Shown here: positions 8,364 to 15,907 of the stretch, in pieces | Numbering within the stretch: position 1 is the first letter of the stretch | Layout of the letters: each line of letters opens with the position of its first letter | NCBI RefSeq assembly: GCF_003121585.1 | Contig: NZ_QEOO01000036.1 | Coordinates: forward strand, 62,001-126,000 | Direction of reading: 5' to 3' | Origin: Nocardioides speluncae | GTDB taxonomy: Bacteria > Actinomycetota > Actinomycetes > Propionibacteriales > Nocardioidaceae | DNA length: 64,000 nt | Notes under the pieces: model-generated | Database searches by the model: none | The model's input: the letters and a program-made list of their open reading frames with translations, nothing else | What the model was told of the DNA's origin: nothing | Position numbers and translations under genes: made by a program

Positions 8364-8964
8364 GTGACTGTCACCACCGCCCGGCGCATGCAGCGCCGAT
8401 CGTGAACGCCAGCTTCTTGACGTAGCCGCCGCAGAGTTCGGTGCCCGTGGCTACGCCCATGCCTCCATGGACCGGATCGCCGAAGAGGCCGGGGTCACCA
8501 AGCCGCTTCTCTACAACTACTTCGGGTCCAAGGACGGTCTGGCCGTAGCGTGCGTCGACCACGCGGGGGCGCGGCTGGTGGAGGCTGTCGCGGCCGCGCA
8601 GACCGGGCCCGCTCTCGGTCGGGTCACGCAGACGCTGACCGCGATCTTCCGGATCCTCGAGGGCAGCCGGTTCGACTGGGCGGTCCTGTACGACGCCACC
8701 CTGCGGCCCGGCACCGAGCCTTGGGAGCGTGCCCGCAAGCATCGGCGGGCGCTCGCTCGCCTCAGAGCCGACGGTGTGCGCGAGGTGGTGCCGGCCGGCG
8801 ACCGGCTCGACGCGGACCTCGCCACCCACCTGTGGTTCAGCGGCGTGTCGGCCGCCGTCGCCTGGTGGCTCGACCATCCCAGGGAGTCCGCTGACGCCAT
8901 GGAACGGCGGCTCTCCCGGATCGCGGCGGCCCTGGTCGAGGCGCTGGCCGAGGAGGCGTTGTGA
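8364..8964 (+). CDS. TetR/AcrR-family regulator with apparent 5' frameshift
   Basis: From about 8400 the frame encodes a complete TetR DNA-binding domain: ERQLLDVAAAEFGARGYAHA, then DRIAEEAGVTKPLLYNYFGS. The first in-frame ATG (8467) would cut off the first helices. The natural start, GTG 8364, reads MTVTTARRMQRRS and then stops; adding one base within 8391-8397 joins it to ADRERQLLDVA, a normal TetR beginning. So either one base has been lost (pseudogene or phase variant) or the assembly has an error. It overlaps the following flavoprotein gene as GTGA, its probable target. Confidence 0.7.
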
Positions 8965-10535
8965 GCAGGTCCTGGTGGGGCTGGGGAGACGAGGAGGCGC
9001 AGCTCGGAGCGGCGGAGGTCGCGACGCTCACCGAGCGGGTGAACATGCTCCTGCCCGACCATGACCTCACCGATCACCAGCCGCCACGCCCGGCCGACCT
9101 GGTGCTGCCCGAACCGCGGATCGACGCTCCGGCTGCCCTCGCCGAGCTCTGTTCGACCACGCCTGCGGACCGCCTGGGCCATGCCCGTGGCAAGGCCTTC
9201 CGTGACGTCGTACGCAACCTGCTCGGGGACGTCGGCCACCTGCCTGACCTCGTCGTCCGTCCGCGTTCGGAGCGGGACATCGTCGATGTCCTGGACTGGT
9301 GCAGCGGTGCCGGCATCGCGGTGCTGCCGTACGGCGGCGGCAGCTCGGTTGTCGGCGGAGTGGAACCACGCTTCGACGGGCCGTCGATCAGCCTCGACCT
9401 CGAGCGCCTCGACCAGGTGCTGGAGATCGACGCCACGAGCCGCGCGGCGCGGGTGCAGGCGGGCGTCTACGGCCCGGCGCTCGAGGACCAGCTGCGACCG
9501 CACAGCCTGACCCTGCGGCACTTCCCGCAGTCCTTCGAGTTCTCCACCCTCGGAGGCTGGCTCGCCACCCGCGCAGGCGGCCACTACGCCACGCTCTATA
9601 CCCACATCGACGACCTGACGGAGTCGATGCGGGTGGTCACTCCTCAGGGGATCAGCGAGTCACGTCGCCTGCCGGGGTCCGGAGCCGGACCGTCGCCGGA
9701 CCGGTTGTTCCTCGGCTCGGAGGGCACGCTCGGTGTGATCACGGAGGCTTGGATGCGCCTCCAGGACCGGCCTCGCTGGCAGACGACGGTCTCGGTCTCG
9801 TTCGCGACGTACGACGAAGCCGTCGAGGCGACGCGGGCCATCGCCCAGTCGGGGCTGTACCCCACGAACTGTCGGCTACTGGATCCGGGGGAGGCCCTGG
9901 TCAGCGCCGGCGTCGCCACCGGCGGACTCCTCATCATCGCCTTCGAGTCCGCCGACCATCCGGTCGAGGCGTGGATCGCCAGGGCTACCGAGATCGCGCT
10001 CGGCCACGGCGGCACGGTCGAGGCGACCCGGGACCGAGGGGAGCAGGACGGCGACTCCGCGGGCACCTGGAAGTCGAACTTCCTGCGCATGCCCTACCAG
10101 CGTGACGCACTCGCACGCCGGAGCATGGTGGTCGAGACGTTCGAGACGGCGTGCACCTGGGACCGGTTCTCCGCCTACGACGCGGCCATCCGAACCGCGG
10201 CCCAGGGCGCCCTGGATGAGATCTGCGGAGGCGGACTGATCACCTGCCGCTTCACCCACGTGTACCCGGACGGGCCGGCGCCGTACTACGGGATCTACGC
10301 CCCGGGTCGCTGGGGCAGCACGCTCTCCCAGTGGGACGAGATCAAGGCCGCCGTCTCGGAGGCGATCGCGACCAACGGCGGCACCATCACCCATCACCAC
10401 GCCGTCGGCCGCGATCACCGCCCGTGGTACGACCGCCAGCGACCCGATCCGTTCGCGATTGCTCTCACCGCAGCCAAGCGAGCGCTGGACCCGGCCGGCG
10501 TCCTCAACCCCGGCGTACTGATCGACCTGGACTGA
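8961..10535 (+). CDS. FAD-binding oxidase, alkyl-dihydroxyacetonephosphate-synthase-like
   Basis: A 524-residue VAO-family flavoprotein. The FAD-binding PCMH domain includes VLPYGGGSSVVGG (about residue 115) and STLGGWLATRAGGHYA (about 195); the C-terminal cap carries CRFTHVYPDG and the HHHAVGRDH motif typical of alkylglycerone-phosphate synthases. In eukaryotes this enzyme makes ether lipids; in actinobacteria the role is unproven. GTG 8961 overlaps the TetR stop (GTGA), so the two are co-translated. The N-terminus (RSWWGWGDEE) matches the family start. Confidence 0.8.
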   Translation: MSRSWWGWGDEEAQLGAAEVATLTERVNMLLPDHDLTDHQPPRPADLVLPEPRIDAPAALAELCSTTPADRLGHARGKAFRDVVRNLLGDVGHLPDLVVRPRSERDIVDVLDWCSGAGIAVLPYGGGSSVVGGVEPRFDGPSISLDLERLDQVLEIDATSRAARVQAGVYGPALEDQLRPHSLTLRHFPQSFEFSTLGGWLATRAGGHYATLYTHIDDLTESMRVVTPQGISESRRLPGSGAGPSPDRLFLGSEGTLGVITEAWMRLQDRPRWQTTVSVSFATYDEAVEATRAIAQSGLYPTNCRLLDPGEALVSAGVATGGLLIIAFESADHPVEAWIARATEIALGHGGTVEATRDRGEQDGDSAGTWKSNFLRMPYQRDALARRSMVVETFETACTWDRFSAYDAAIRTAAQGALDEICGGGLITCRFTHVYPDGPAPYYGIYAPGRWGSTLSQWDEIKAAVSEAIATNGGTITHHHAVGRDHRPWYDRQRPDPFAIALTAAKRALDPAGVLNPGVLIDLD

Positions 10536-10642
10536 CCCCTCGGTCTACGCCGTACGTCGCCAGGGTTCGCCGAGTCGGAGGTTATCCACAGCCAAGCGAA
10601 GCGGCCTTGTTGACGGGCGGGGCTGAGCGGAGGGTTGTGTCC

Positions 10643-11185
10643 ATGGGATACCAGACAGACTTCGTCGGCTACCTGCACGTCGATCCACCACTCAACGCCC
10701 GTGAGATTGAGCTGATCAACAGCATCTCCCACTCGATCTACCTCGACCGGCGGCCAAGCGGTCCTCGGGCGCTGGGCGAGGACGAGGGGGTGATCAACGC
10801 GGTGAAGGCGGAGGCGCCATGGGGGTGGTCGAACTGGACCTCGTGCGCCAAGGGCTGCTGCTTGAGCTATGACGGCGGCGACAAGGCCAACCAGATGGTG
10901 CCGTGGCTGAAGTACCTGATGGCGTCCTTTCTCGTGCCGGGTGCAACGGTGCAGTCGTTGCCGGAGGCCGGGGCGCTGACCTGTGACCACGTGCTCAACG
11001 GGATGGTGGTCGGCTCTCGCCGCGACAACCGCGAGCTCTACTCGATCACCGTGCGCGACAGCGCCGTCGAGGTGGAGCTTCTCTGGCCCGGGGTCAAGGA
11101 GTGGAGCGACTATCCGCCCCTGGCGTACCAGGTCGAGATCGACCGCTTCCGCGCCTGGGTGCTCGAACGCCGCCGAAGCACATGA
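10643..11185 (+). CDS. Conserved hypothetical protein (phage/accessory-type family)
   Basis: A 180-residue soluble protein beginning MGYQTDFVGYLHVDPPLN. Notable are NWTSCAKGCCLSYDGGDK near residue 65 and CDHVLNGMVVGSRRDNRELY near 115. I recall similar uncharacterised actinobacterial proteins with the PPLN, GCCLSWDG and DHVLDG signatures, but know no function. ATG 10643 is chosen because GCGGAGGG lies 8 bases upstream; the longer open frame overlaps the flavoprotein gene. It begins the small accessory stretch that includes the toxin-antitoxin pair. Confidence 0.6.
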   Translation: MGYQTDFVGYLHVDPPLNAREIELINSISHSIYLDRRPSGPRALGEDEGVINAVKAEAPWGWSNWTSCAKGCCLSYDGGDKANQMVPWLKYLMASFLVPGATVQSLPEAGALTCDHVLNGMVVGSRRDNRELYSITVRDSAVEVELLWPGVKEWSDYPPLAYQVEIDRFRAWVLERRRST

Positions 11186-11197
11186 GCTGAGCAGCGA

Positions 11198-11219
11198 TAG
11201 GCGTATGGTTAGGCGTATG
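11198..11219 (+). promoter_or_regulatory. Direct repeats over toxin-antitoxin promoter
   Basis: TAGGCGTATG occurs twice, at 11198-11207 and 11210-11219, 12 bases apart (about one helical turn). The first copy includes a -10-like TATGGT (11204-11209) that ends 7 bases before ATG 11217, so the repeats cover the -10 and the leaderless start. They are a plausible autoregulatory site for the ribbon-helix-helix antitoxin. Confidence 0.5.
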
Positions 11220-11468
11220 CCACGCATGCAGGTCTACTTGCCCGATGCGCTCTACAAGCAGGTGAAGGAGCGCGGCCTGCCCGCGTCCGAGCTGCTTCAG
11301 GAGGCGATCGTCGCTGAGCTGCGCCGGCAGGAGCTCGAGACGCGTGCCGACGAGTACCTCGCGGACCTGCTCGCCGAGGTCGGCGAGCCGACGGAGACCG
11401 AGACCGCCCGCGCGGACGCGATCGCCCGGCGACTTCAGGAACGAGCGCTGTCCGCAAGGGCAGGCTAA
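11217..11468 (+). CDS. Ribbon-helix-helix antitoxin (VapB-like)
   Basis: An 83-residue protein with an N-terminal ribbon-helix-helix DNA-binding segment (RMQVYLPDALYKQVKERG, then ASELLQEAIVAEL), followed by an acidic C-terminal arm that would wrap the toxin. ATG 11217 is supported by a leaderless -10; ATG 11205 and ATG 11226 are in frame too. Its stop codon is immediately followed by the ATG of the PIN-domain gene, the standard antitoxin-toxin layout. It is expected to neutralise the toxin and repress the operon through the direct repeats. Confidence 0.75.
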   Translation: MPRMQVYLPDALYKQVKERGLPASELLQEAIVAELRRQELETRADEYLADLLAEVGEPTETETARADAIARRLQERALSARAG

Positions 11469-11849
11469 ATGCTGGTTCTTGATTCGGGTGGTCTGAGCCG
11501 TCTCGCGAAGCGCGATCGCCAGACCGCCGCGTTGCTTCTGGCCCTTCGTCGACGCGGACTCTGGCCCGCGGTGGTTCCGACAGTTGTTCTCGCGGAGTCG
11601 CTCACCGGCTCACCACAGCGGGACGCGAACGTCAATCGGCTTCTGAAGGCCTGCGACATGCGGCCGGCCGTCTCTGAGCGGATGGCACGCCGGGCGGCGG
11701 AGCTGCGCACGAAGTCTCGCCGCGGCTCTGCTGTCGACGCGCTGGTCGTCGCCATCGCCGAGCCCGGGAGTACCGTGCTGAGCTCCGACGGGGAAGACCT
11801 TGGCGCCTTGGCGGCTAACGCTGCCGATGTCTTCATCGAGATTGTCTGA
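11469..11849 (+). CDS. PIN-domain ribonuclease toxin (VapC-like)
   Basis: A 126-residue PIN nuclease. The acidic metal ligands are visible: Asp in LVLDSGGL near residue 5, Glu in VLAESLTG near 39, Asp in VDALVVA near 93 and Asp in LSSDGEDL near 106. VapC toxins cleave tRNA or rRNA. The gene starts on the base after the antitoxin TAA. In PIN toxins the residues after the first Asp are usually more hydrophobic than GGLS, but otherwise the protein looks intact. Confidence 0.8.
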   Translation: MLVLDSGGLSRLAKRDRQTAALLLALRRRGLWPAVVPTVVLAESLTGSPQRDANVNRLLKACDMRPAVSERMARRAAELRTKSRRGSAVDALVVAIAEPGSTVLSSDGEDLGALAANAADVFIEIV

Positions 11850-11862
11850 AGGGAGGATCTGA

Positions 11863-12585
11863 ATGAAGCTCCGACGGAGGAAGAACGGCAGCAGGGTCCT
11901 GCGTCACCAGCCCCGGGACCGTGAGTTCGAGTACGCGGGTGGCGGCTGCAGCGAAACCATCGACGCCATCGACCGTCATCTGGCGACCCACATCGGACCG
12001 GTGGCGACCGTGTTCCACGAGATCGTCTCCGACCTCGTCCACATCGACGTGCACCTGGTGCCGGCTGCCGCCGACCGCCCGTTCCACACGTTGGTCACCT
12101 CAGGCATGAGCGACCTCCCGATGTCCGTCCCACCAGACCTCGTCGGCGACGTACCCGAGCACGTTGAAGTGATGATCCTGCTCCCGGAATCCTGGCCGAC
12201 CGACGAGGAGTCATGGCAGGACGAGCGTCACTACTGGCCGATCCTGACGCTCAAGATCCTGGCCCGCTTGCCGCACGAGTACGACACCTGGCTGGGCGCC
12301 TGGCACTCGATGCCGAACGGCGATCCGGCAGCGCCGTACGCCGATGACACCGACTTCTGTGGCGTGATGCTTGCGCCGCCGCTCCGCTTCCCGCGCGAGT
12401 TCGGCTCGCTGCGCACCGACGACGGCCGCGAGATCCACCTGCTGGCGGTGCTTCCGCTGCTTCCCGATGAGCTCGCGGCCAAGGTCGAGCGGGGCTCCGA
12501 CGTACTCCTTGACGGGTTCGACGAGCACGGCATCAGCGAGCTGTTCGACCCCCACCGCGGGTCCGTGCTGCAAGCTCGCGGCTGA
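11863..12585 (+). CDS. Suppressor-of-fused (SUFU) domain protein
   Basis: A 240-residue protein of the bacterial SUFU family: HEIVSDLVHIDVHLVPA, then FHTLVTSGMSDLPM and the closing GISELFDPHR are typical. Bacterial SUFU proteins are frequently immunity proteins of polymorphic toxin systems (established from comparative genomics), but no toxin gene is adjacent here. It begins 13 bases after the PIN toxin, with an AGGGAGGA-type ribosome-binding site (GAAGGGAGGATCTG), so it is probably co-transcribed with the toxin-antitoxin pair. Confidence 0.8.
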   Translation: MKLRRRKNGSRVLRHQPRDREFEYAGGGCSETIDAIDRHLATHIGPVATVFHEIVSDLVHIDVHLVPAAADRPFHTLVTSGMSDLPMSVPPDLVGDVPEHVEVMILLPESWPTDEESWQDERHYWPILTLKILARLPHEYDTWLGAWHSMPNGDPAAPYADDTDFCGVMLAPPLRFPREFGSLRTDDGREIHLLAVLPLLPDELAAKVERGSDVLLDGFDEHGISELFDPHRGSVLQARG

Positions 12586-12683
12586 CTGCGAAGGCTAGCA
12601 ACGCGAAACGGCGGCTGACGCTGTGATGTCGCAAGAGTGATCGAACTCAGGCGTGAAAAGACGCCAGTTTCAGCGTTTGCTGA

Positions 12684-12755
12684 CACATCGATGGCACAGA
12701 AGACATCATCGACAGGCGCGGAGCCGGCCACGAAGGCTTCAAGCGCCGCCTGTAG
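12684..12755 (+). pseudogene. 3' remnant of a GNAT acetyltransferase gene
   Basis: A 23-codon open stretch without a start ends in GHEGFKRRL and a stop, matching the C-terminus of the GNAT at 7838-8314 (SHEGFKRHL). Twenty-one bases (12727-12747) are identical to 8283-8303. Nothing upstream resembles the rest of a GNAT. It looks like the decayed tail of a related gene, overlapped at its end by the convergent methyltransferase gene. Confidence 0.4.
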
Positions 12756-13410
12756 TGGCGCCCGCGCCGCCCTTTGCCGCGAGCAGTATCACCTGGTCGT
12801 CACGTTCGGCGCCGACCGGACGGCGATCGAAGCGAGCGATCGCTGGGAGTCCTGCGGAGGTGAGCCACTCGATCACTTCCTCGGCTTGGAAGCGGTAGCG
12901 GACCAGAGTGACGTCGTGGCCGTACGGCGCGTAGGTGGCCGAGGTGTCGTGCATGCCCTCGCCGGCCTGGAATCCAACAAGCAGGTGGCCGCCGGCACGC
13001 AGGACGCGGCCGGCCTCGTCGTACAGCCGCTGCTGATGCTCGCGCTCGGTGTGGATGGTGGAATACCAGAGAAGGACGCCGTCGAACACGCCGCTCTCAT
13101 ACGGCAGGTCGCTGATCGAGCCGACCCGGAACCGGAGATCCGGATGGTCCCGGCGGGCCATCGCGACCATGCCGGGAGACAGGTCGACCCCCTCCACCGC
13201 GAGGTCGCGATCGGCGAGATAGCGGCTCAGCCGACCGGCGCCGCAGCCGGCGTCGAGCACCCGCCCTCCTGAGCCGACGGCCGCGACGAACGCGTCCACC
13301 ATCGCGAGGTCCAGCGTCGCCTCAGGACGCAGGTCCGGGATCAGTGCCGCGTAGCTCTCCGCGACGGTGTCGTAGGCGTCCTGCACACTCGCGTACCGCT
13401 CGGCTTTCAC
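12739..13410 (-). CDS. Class I SAM-dependent methyltransferase
   Basis: A 223-residue methyltransferase. The SAM-binding motif I is VLDAGCGAGRLSRYLA near residue 45, motif II region VEGVDLSPGMVAMAR and motif IV FDGVLLWYSTIHTE follow in order. The branch (Methyltransf_11/25 type) acts on small molecules; the substrate is unknown. GTG 13410 is chosen as the first start before the conserved N-terminus (AERYASVQDAYDTVA). It is divergent from the S24-like gene, whose LexA box lies 48 bases upstream and might influence both. Confidence 0.75.
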   Translation of the reverse strand: MKAERYASVQDAYDTVAESYAALIPDLRPEATLDLAMVDAFVAAVGSGGRVLDAGCGAGRLSRYLADRDLAVEGVDLSPGMVAMARRDHPDLRFRVGSISDLPYESGVFDGVLLWYSTIHTEREHQQRLYDEAGRVLRAGGHLLVGFQAGEGMHDTSATYAPYGHDVTLVRYRFQAEEVIEWLTSAGLPAIARFDRRPVGAERDDQVILLAAKGGAGATTGGA

Positions 13411-13452
13411 GGTGCGACCGTAGACGCAACCCAGCGGGGAGAACGATCTGGG

Positions 13453-13474
13453 TAGACTTCGAACATGCGTTCGG
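13453..13474 (+). promoter_or_regulatory. SOS (LexA) box over a leaderless promoter
   Basis: -10 TAGACT (13453-13458) is followed directly by TCGAACATGCGTTCGG (13459-13474). The core CGAACATGCGTTCG is a perfect fit to the Gram-positive LexA consensus CGAAC-N4-GTTCG, including the RNRY centre. The ATG of the S24-like gene lies in the N4 centre, so LexA bound here would cover the transcription start. Confidence 0.8.
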
Positions 13475-13878
13475 GCCGGTCGGGTGTGGGTGAGGAGCCG
13501 CTTCCGTTCGAGTTGGAGCCTGGTCCGGAGCGACCGGCCAAACAGCCCCGGCCACCCCGTGCGGTCCGCGTGCCGGTCGCGGTCCGGATCGGCGACGAGC
13601 TCGCTGTCGCGCGCGGGTGGCCGGCCGGGACCGAGGTGGTCATCGATCGGTCCAGGCGGGCGGTCCGCGGCGACGTCGTACTCTTCCGCGAGCGCGGGGT
13701 GCTGGCTGCTGCCACGGTCGATCGGCAGTTCGGTCGCCCGGTGTTGCGCAACGACAGGGGGATCTCGTGGATAGGCCTCGGCGCCGACGTCGTCGGCGTG
13801 GTCGTCCTCGTCGGCCAAGCGCTGTGCCAGCTACCCCCGGCCCCCGACGTTGCGGAGCCCGAGGCCGACGTTCTCTGA
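13465..13878 (+). CDS. S24/LexA-fold-like protein, SOS-controlled, catalytic residues absent
   Basis: A 137-residue protein with a Pro-rich N-terminus and a central region (GWPAGTEVVIDRSRRAVRGD, then VVLFRERG and LRNDRGISWI, ending ADVVGVVV) that follows the layout of the S24 peptidase domain of LexA/UmuD: turn, GD.V, GDVV, N.....VVG.V. The Ser-Met and Lys of the self-cleavage dyad are not seen, so it would be non-proteolytic. The ATG is embedded in a LexA box with a leaderless -10 upstream, so DNA-damage induction is likely. Assignment to the S24 fold is an inference; the control by LexA is the stronger call. Confidence 0.55.
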   Translation: MRSGRSGVGEEPLPFELEPGPERPAKQPRPPRAVRVPVAVRIGDELAVARGWPAGTEVVIDRSRRAVRGDVVLFRERGVLAAATVDRQFGRPVLRNDRGISWIGLGADVVGVVVLVGQALCQLPPAPDVAEPEADVL

Positions 13879-13905
13879 TGAGAACAGCGTCGCCGGGGCT
13901 CCGCT

Positions 13906-15747
13906 CTACGGACGCAGCGAGTCGCGCAGGGCCGCCAGTGCGTCTCGCAGGTCGGAGTCGTCGAGCACCCGGATCGCCTTGTTCAGCTGATCGATGGCCG
14001 AGGCCGCCTCGCCGTTGGCGACCAACTTCTCAGCCTTCGCGAGGTGTCCGCCGACCTTGGCCTCGGTCTTCTCGGCCAGCGAGCCAGCTCGGACCGCCTG
14101 GTCGTAGTACGCCCCTGCGACGTTGAAGCTCGGCGCCCAGGTGATCTCCGTCTGGTGCTGGGCGTTGAACTCGTCGACCTGGTACTCCTTCGCCGCCCCG
14201 AGCTCGTTCTCTGACAGCAGGTCGCTCTCGAGCAGCCCGAATGTGTCGAAGCCGCGGGCGATCTCGGTGCCGTAGACCTTGCCGTTGTACCAGTAGGTCG
14301 CCCACAGACCGCCGAGGTTCAGTCCGGTGGGGTTCTGCGGGACCGCGATGGGTCCGCGGTCGAAGTAGCCGATCTCGACCGGGTTCGCCGCGTCGGTGAA
14401 GTCCACGAGCGAGAGGCCGCCCTGGTACCAGGCCTGAACGAGGATGTCCCGGCCCGGCACGGGTACGAGCGAGGCGTTGTGCGCCACGCAGTTCTCCTGC
14501 GAGGTCTGCACAGCCGGCATCTTGAAGTAGCTGGCGAACTCCATCTGGCCGCCGTTGATCTCGTAGAAGGAGTCCGCGCCCCATTCGAGCTGGTCGGTGG
14601 CGCGGCAGCGCGCGCTCGTCCCGCCGCCCCACTCGTCGGTGAACATCGCCGTCGTGCCGTCGTTGTTCAGTGTCGCCGAGTGCCAGTAGGAGTAGTTCGG
14701 ATCACTGACGGCGTCGAGCCGAACCGGGTTCACCGGGTCGGTGATGTCGAGCAGGATGCCGTTGCCCTGGCATGCGCCGGCGAGGACACCGAGCTCGGGG
14801 TAGGCCGTCATGTCGTGACAGGTGTTGGTGTTCGGCAGCGGCGAGTACCCGGTTCCCGACGGGTGTGTCTGCTCCGGTGTCGGGGGTACGCCAGGCACGA
14901 GGGGCGGCGTGTTCTGCAGCCCGTTGAAGGCACCTGTGACGGGATCCGTGAAGATCCGCGGCTGGCTGACGATCGACGCCGTTTCCGGAGCAGCCAGCGG
15001 GACCTGGATGACGTCGATCCGCCACTGCGTCGGGTTCCCCGTGGTCACCGGGTCCTTGGTGAGCGCGGCGTTCTCACACCCGGCCAGCTCGGCCGCCGGC
15101 CGCACGCCGGCTGTGCCGGAGTTGTAGATGTAGACGTTGTCGGGGTCGTCAGGATCGGTGACGACCGTGTGCGTGTGGGACCCCCGGCACGTCTGCACAC
15201 CGGGCAGCTGCACCGGGTTGTCGATGTCGCTGATGTCGAAGATCCGTACGCCGCGGAACCTCTCGGCACTGACGGGCGTGCCGGGAGGGAAGCCCTGGGT
15301 GCCGCAGTCGATCCGGCCGCGGGTCTCCTCAACGGAGATGAAGAGCAGGTCGCCGTAGACCGAGGGGTCGCCCTGGCCACCGGGGCACACGAAGCTGGTG
15401 CGCAGCGTCGGGTCGTCCGGGTCGGAGATGTCGTAGACCTGGAAGCCGTTGAAGCTGCCGACGATCGCGTGGTCCCCGGTGAAGGCGAGGTCGGAGTTGG
15501 CCGTCGCGATGCCGGTGAAGCCGATCGGAGGGGTGTCGAACGCGCCCGCCCGCGGGTCGTTGTCGAGATGGTCGACGTTGCTGGACACCTCGGTCCACGG
15601 GAAGTACCCGGGGGACAGTCCGACCCGCGGATCATTGGGGTCCGGTGGGTCCGCCAACGCCGATGTCGGCGCCAACGTCGCAACCAGCACCGCGGCACCT
15701 GCCCCCGCGATGGTGCGGCCCACCAGACTGCGAAGCTTGCCGTTCAT
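13906..15747 (-). CDS. Secreted LVIVD-repeat protein
   Basis: A 613-residue exported protein. A signal peptide ends at about residue 32 (APTSALA before DPPDP). Repeats of the beta-propeller LVIVD type are visible, such as GFQVYDISDPDDPTLRT, GVRIFDISDIDNPVQLPG, ILLDITDPVNPVRL and LSLVDFTDAANPVEIG. The last 60 residues form a helical module (LAKAEKLVANGEAASAIDQL) resembling the small FIMAH-type domain. ATG 15747 has a GGGAGGACG ribosome-binding site. It is divergent from the DUF305 lipoprotein; this pairing recurs in actinobacteria to my knowledge. Function is unknown; cell-surface binding is inferred. Confidence 0.75.
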   Translation of the reverse strand: MNGKLRSLVGRTIAGAGAAVLVATLAPTSALADPPDPNDPRVGLSPGYFPWTEVSSNVDHLDNDPRAGAFDTPPIGFTGIATANSDLAFTGDHAIVGSFNGFQVYDISDPDDPTLRTSFVCPGGQGDPSVYGDLLFISVEETRGRIDCGTQGFPPGTPVSAERFRGVRIFDISDIDNPVQLPGVQTCRGSHTHTVVTDPDDPDNVYIYNSGTAGVRPAAELAGCENAALTKDPVTTGNPTQWRIDVIQVPLAAPETASIVSQPRIFTDPVTGAFNGLQNTPPLVPGVPPTPEQTHPSGTGYSPLPNTNTCHDMTAYPELGVLAGACQGNGILLDITDPVNPVRLDAVSDPNYSYWHSATLNNDGTTAMFTDEWGGGTSARCRATDQLEWGADSFYEINGGQMEFASYFKMPAVQTSQENCVAHNASLVPVPGRDILVQAWYQGGLSLVDFTDAANPVEIGYFDRGPIAVPQNPTGLNLGGLWATYWYNGKVYGTEIARGFDTFGLLESDLLSENELGAAKEYQVDEFNAQHQTEITWAPSFNVAGAYYDQAVRAGSLAEKTEAKVGGHLAKAEKLVANGEAASAIDQLNKAIRVLDDSDLRDALAALRDSLRP

Positions 15748-15823
15748 AGCGACGTCCTCCCACCGTGTGCCGGTCCGGTCGCCCACGGGGTCGCAGATAT
15801 GCGGCGTGGGAGCCGAGAAGGAC

Positions 15824-15842
15824 CTAGTCTTAGGCAGACTAG
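15824..15842. promoter_or_regulatory. Palindrome between LVIVD and DUF305 genes
   Basis: CTAGTCTTAGGCAGACTAG is a perfect inverted repeat with 7-base arms and a 5-base centre. It sits in the 160-base gap between two divergent exported-protein genes, 66 bases before the DUF305 start, where a shared operator would be expected. The binding protein is unknown. Confidence 0.5.
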
Positions 15843-15907
15843 TGTCGTTCGTCGTGACACGCCAGAGGCGAGCCACGTCTCGAAGTAGATGCGAGGGACC
15901 TGATCTG

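Noticed and set aside
10582..10590. Replication origin signal from DnaA boxes
   Set aside because: Single isolated boxes, no cluster, no AT-rich unwinding element and no dnaA/dnaN/gyrB genes in the window.
13465..13878. Functional LexA paralog
   Set aside because: No helix-turn-helix domain, no Ala-Gly cleavage site and no visible Ser-Lys dyad.
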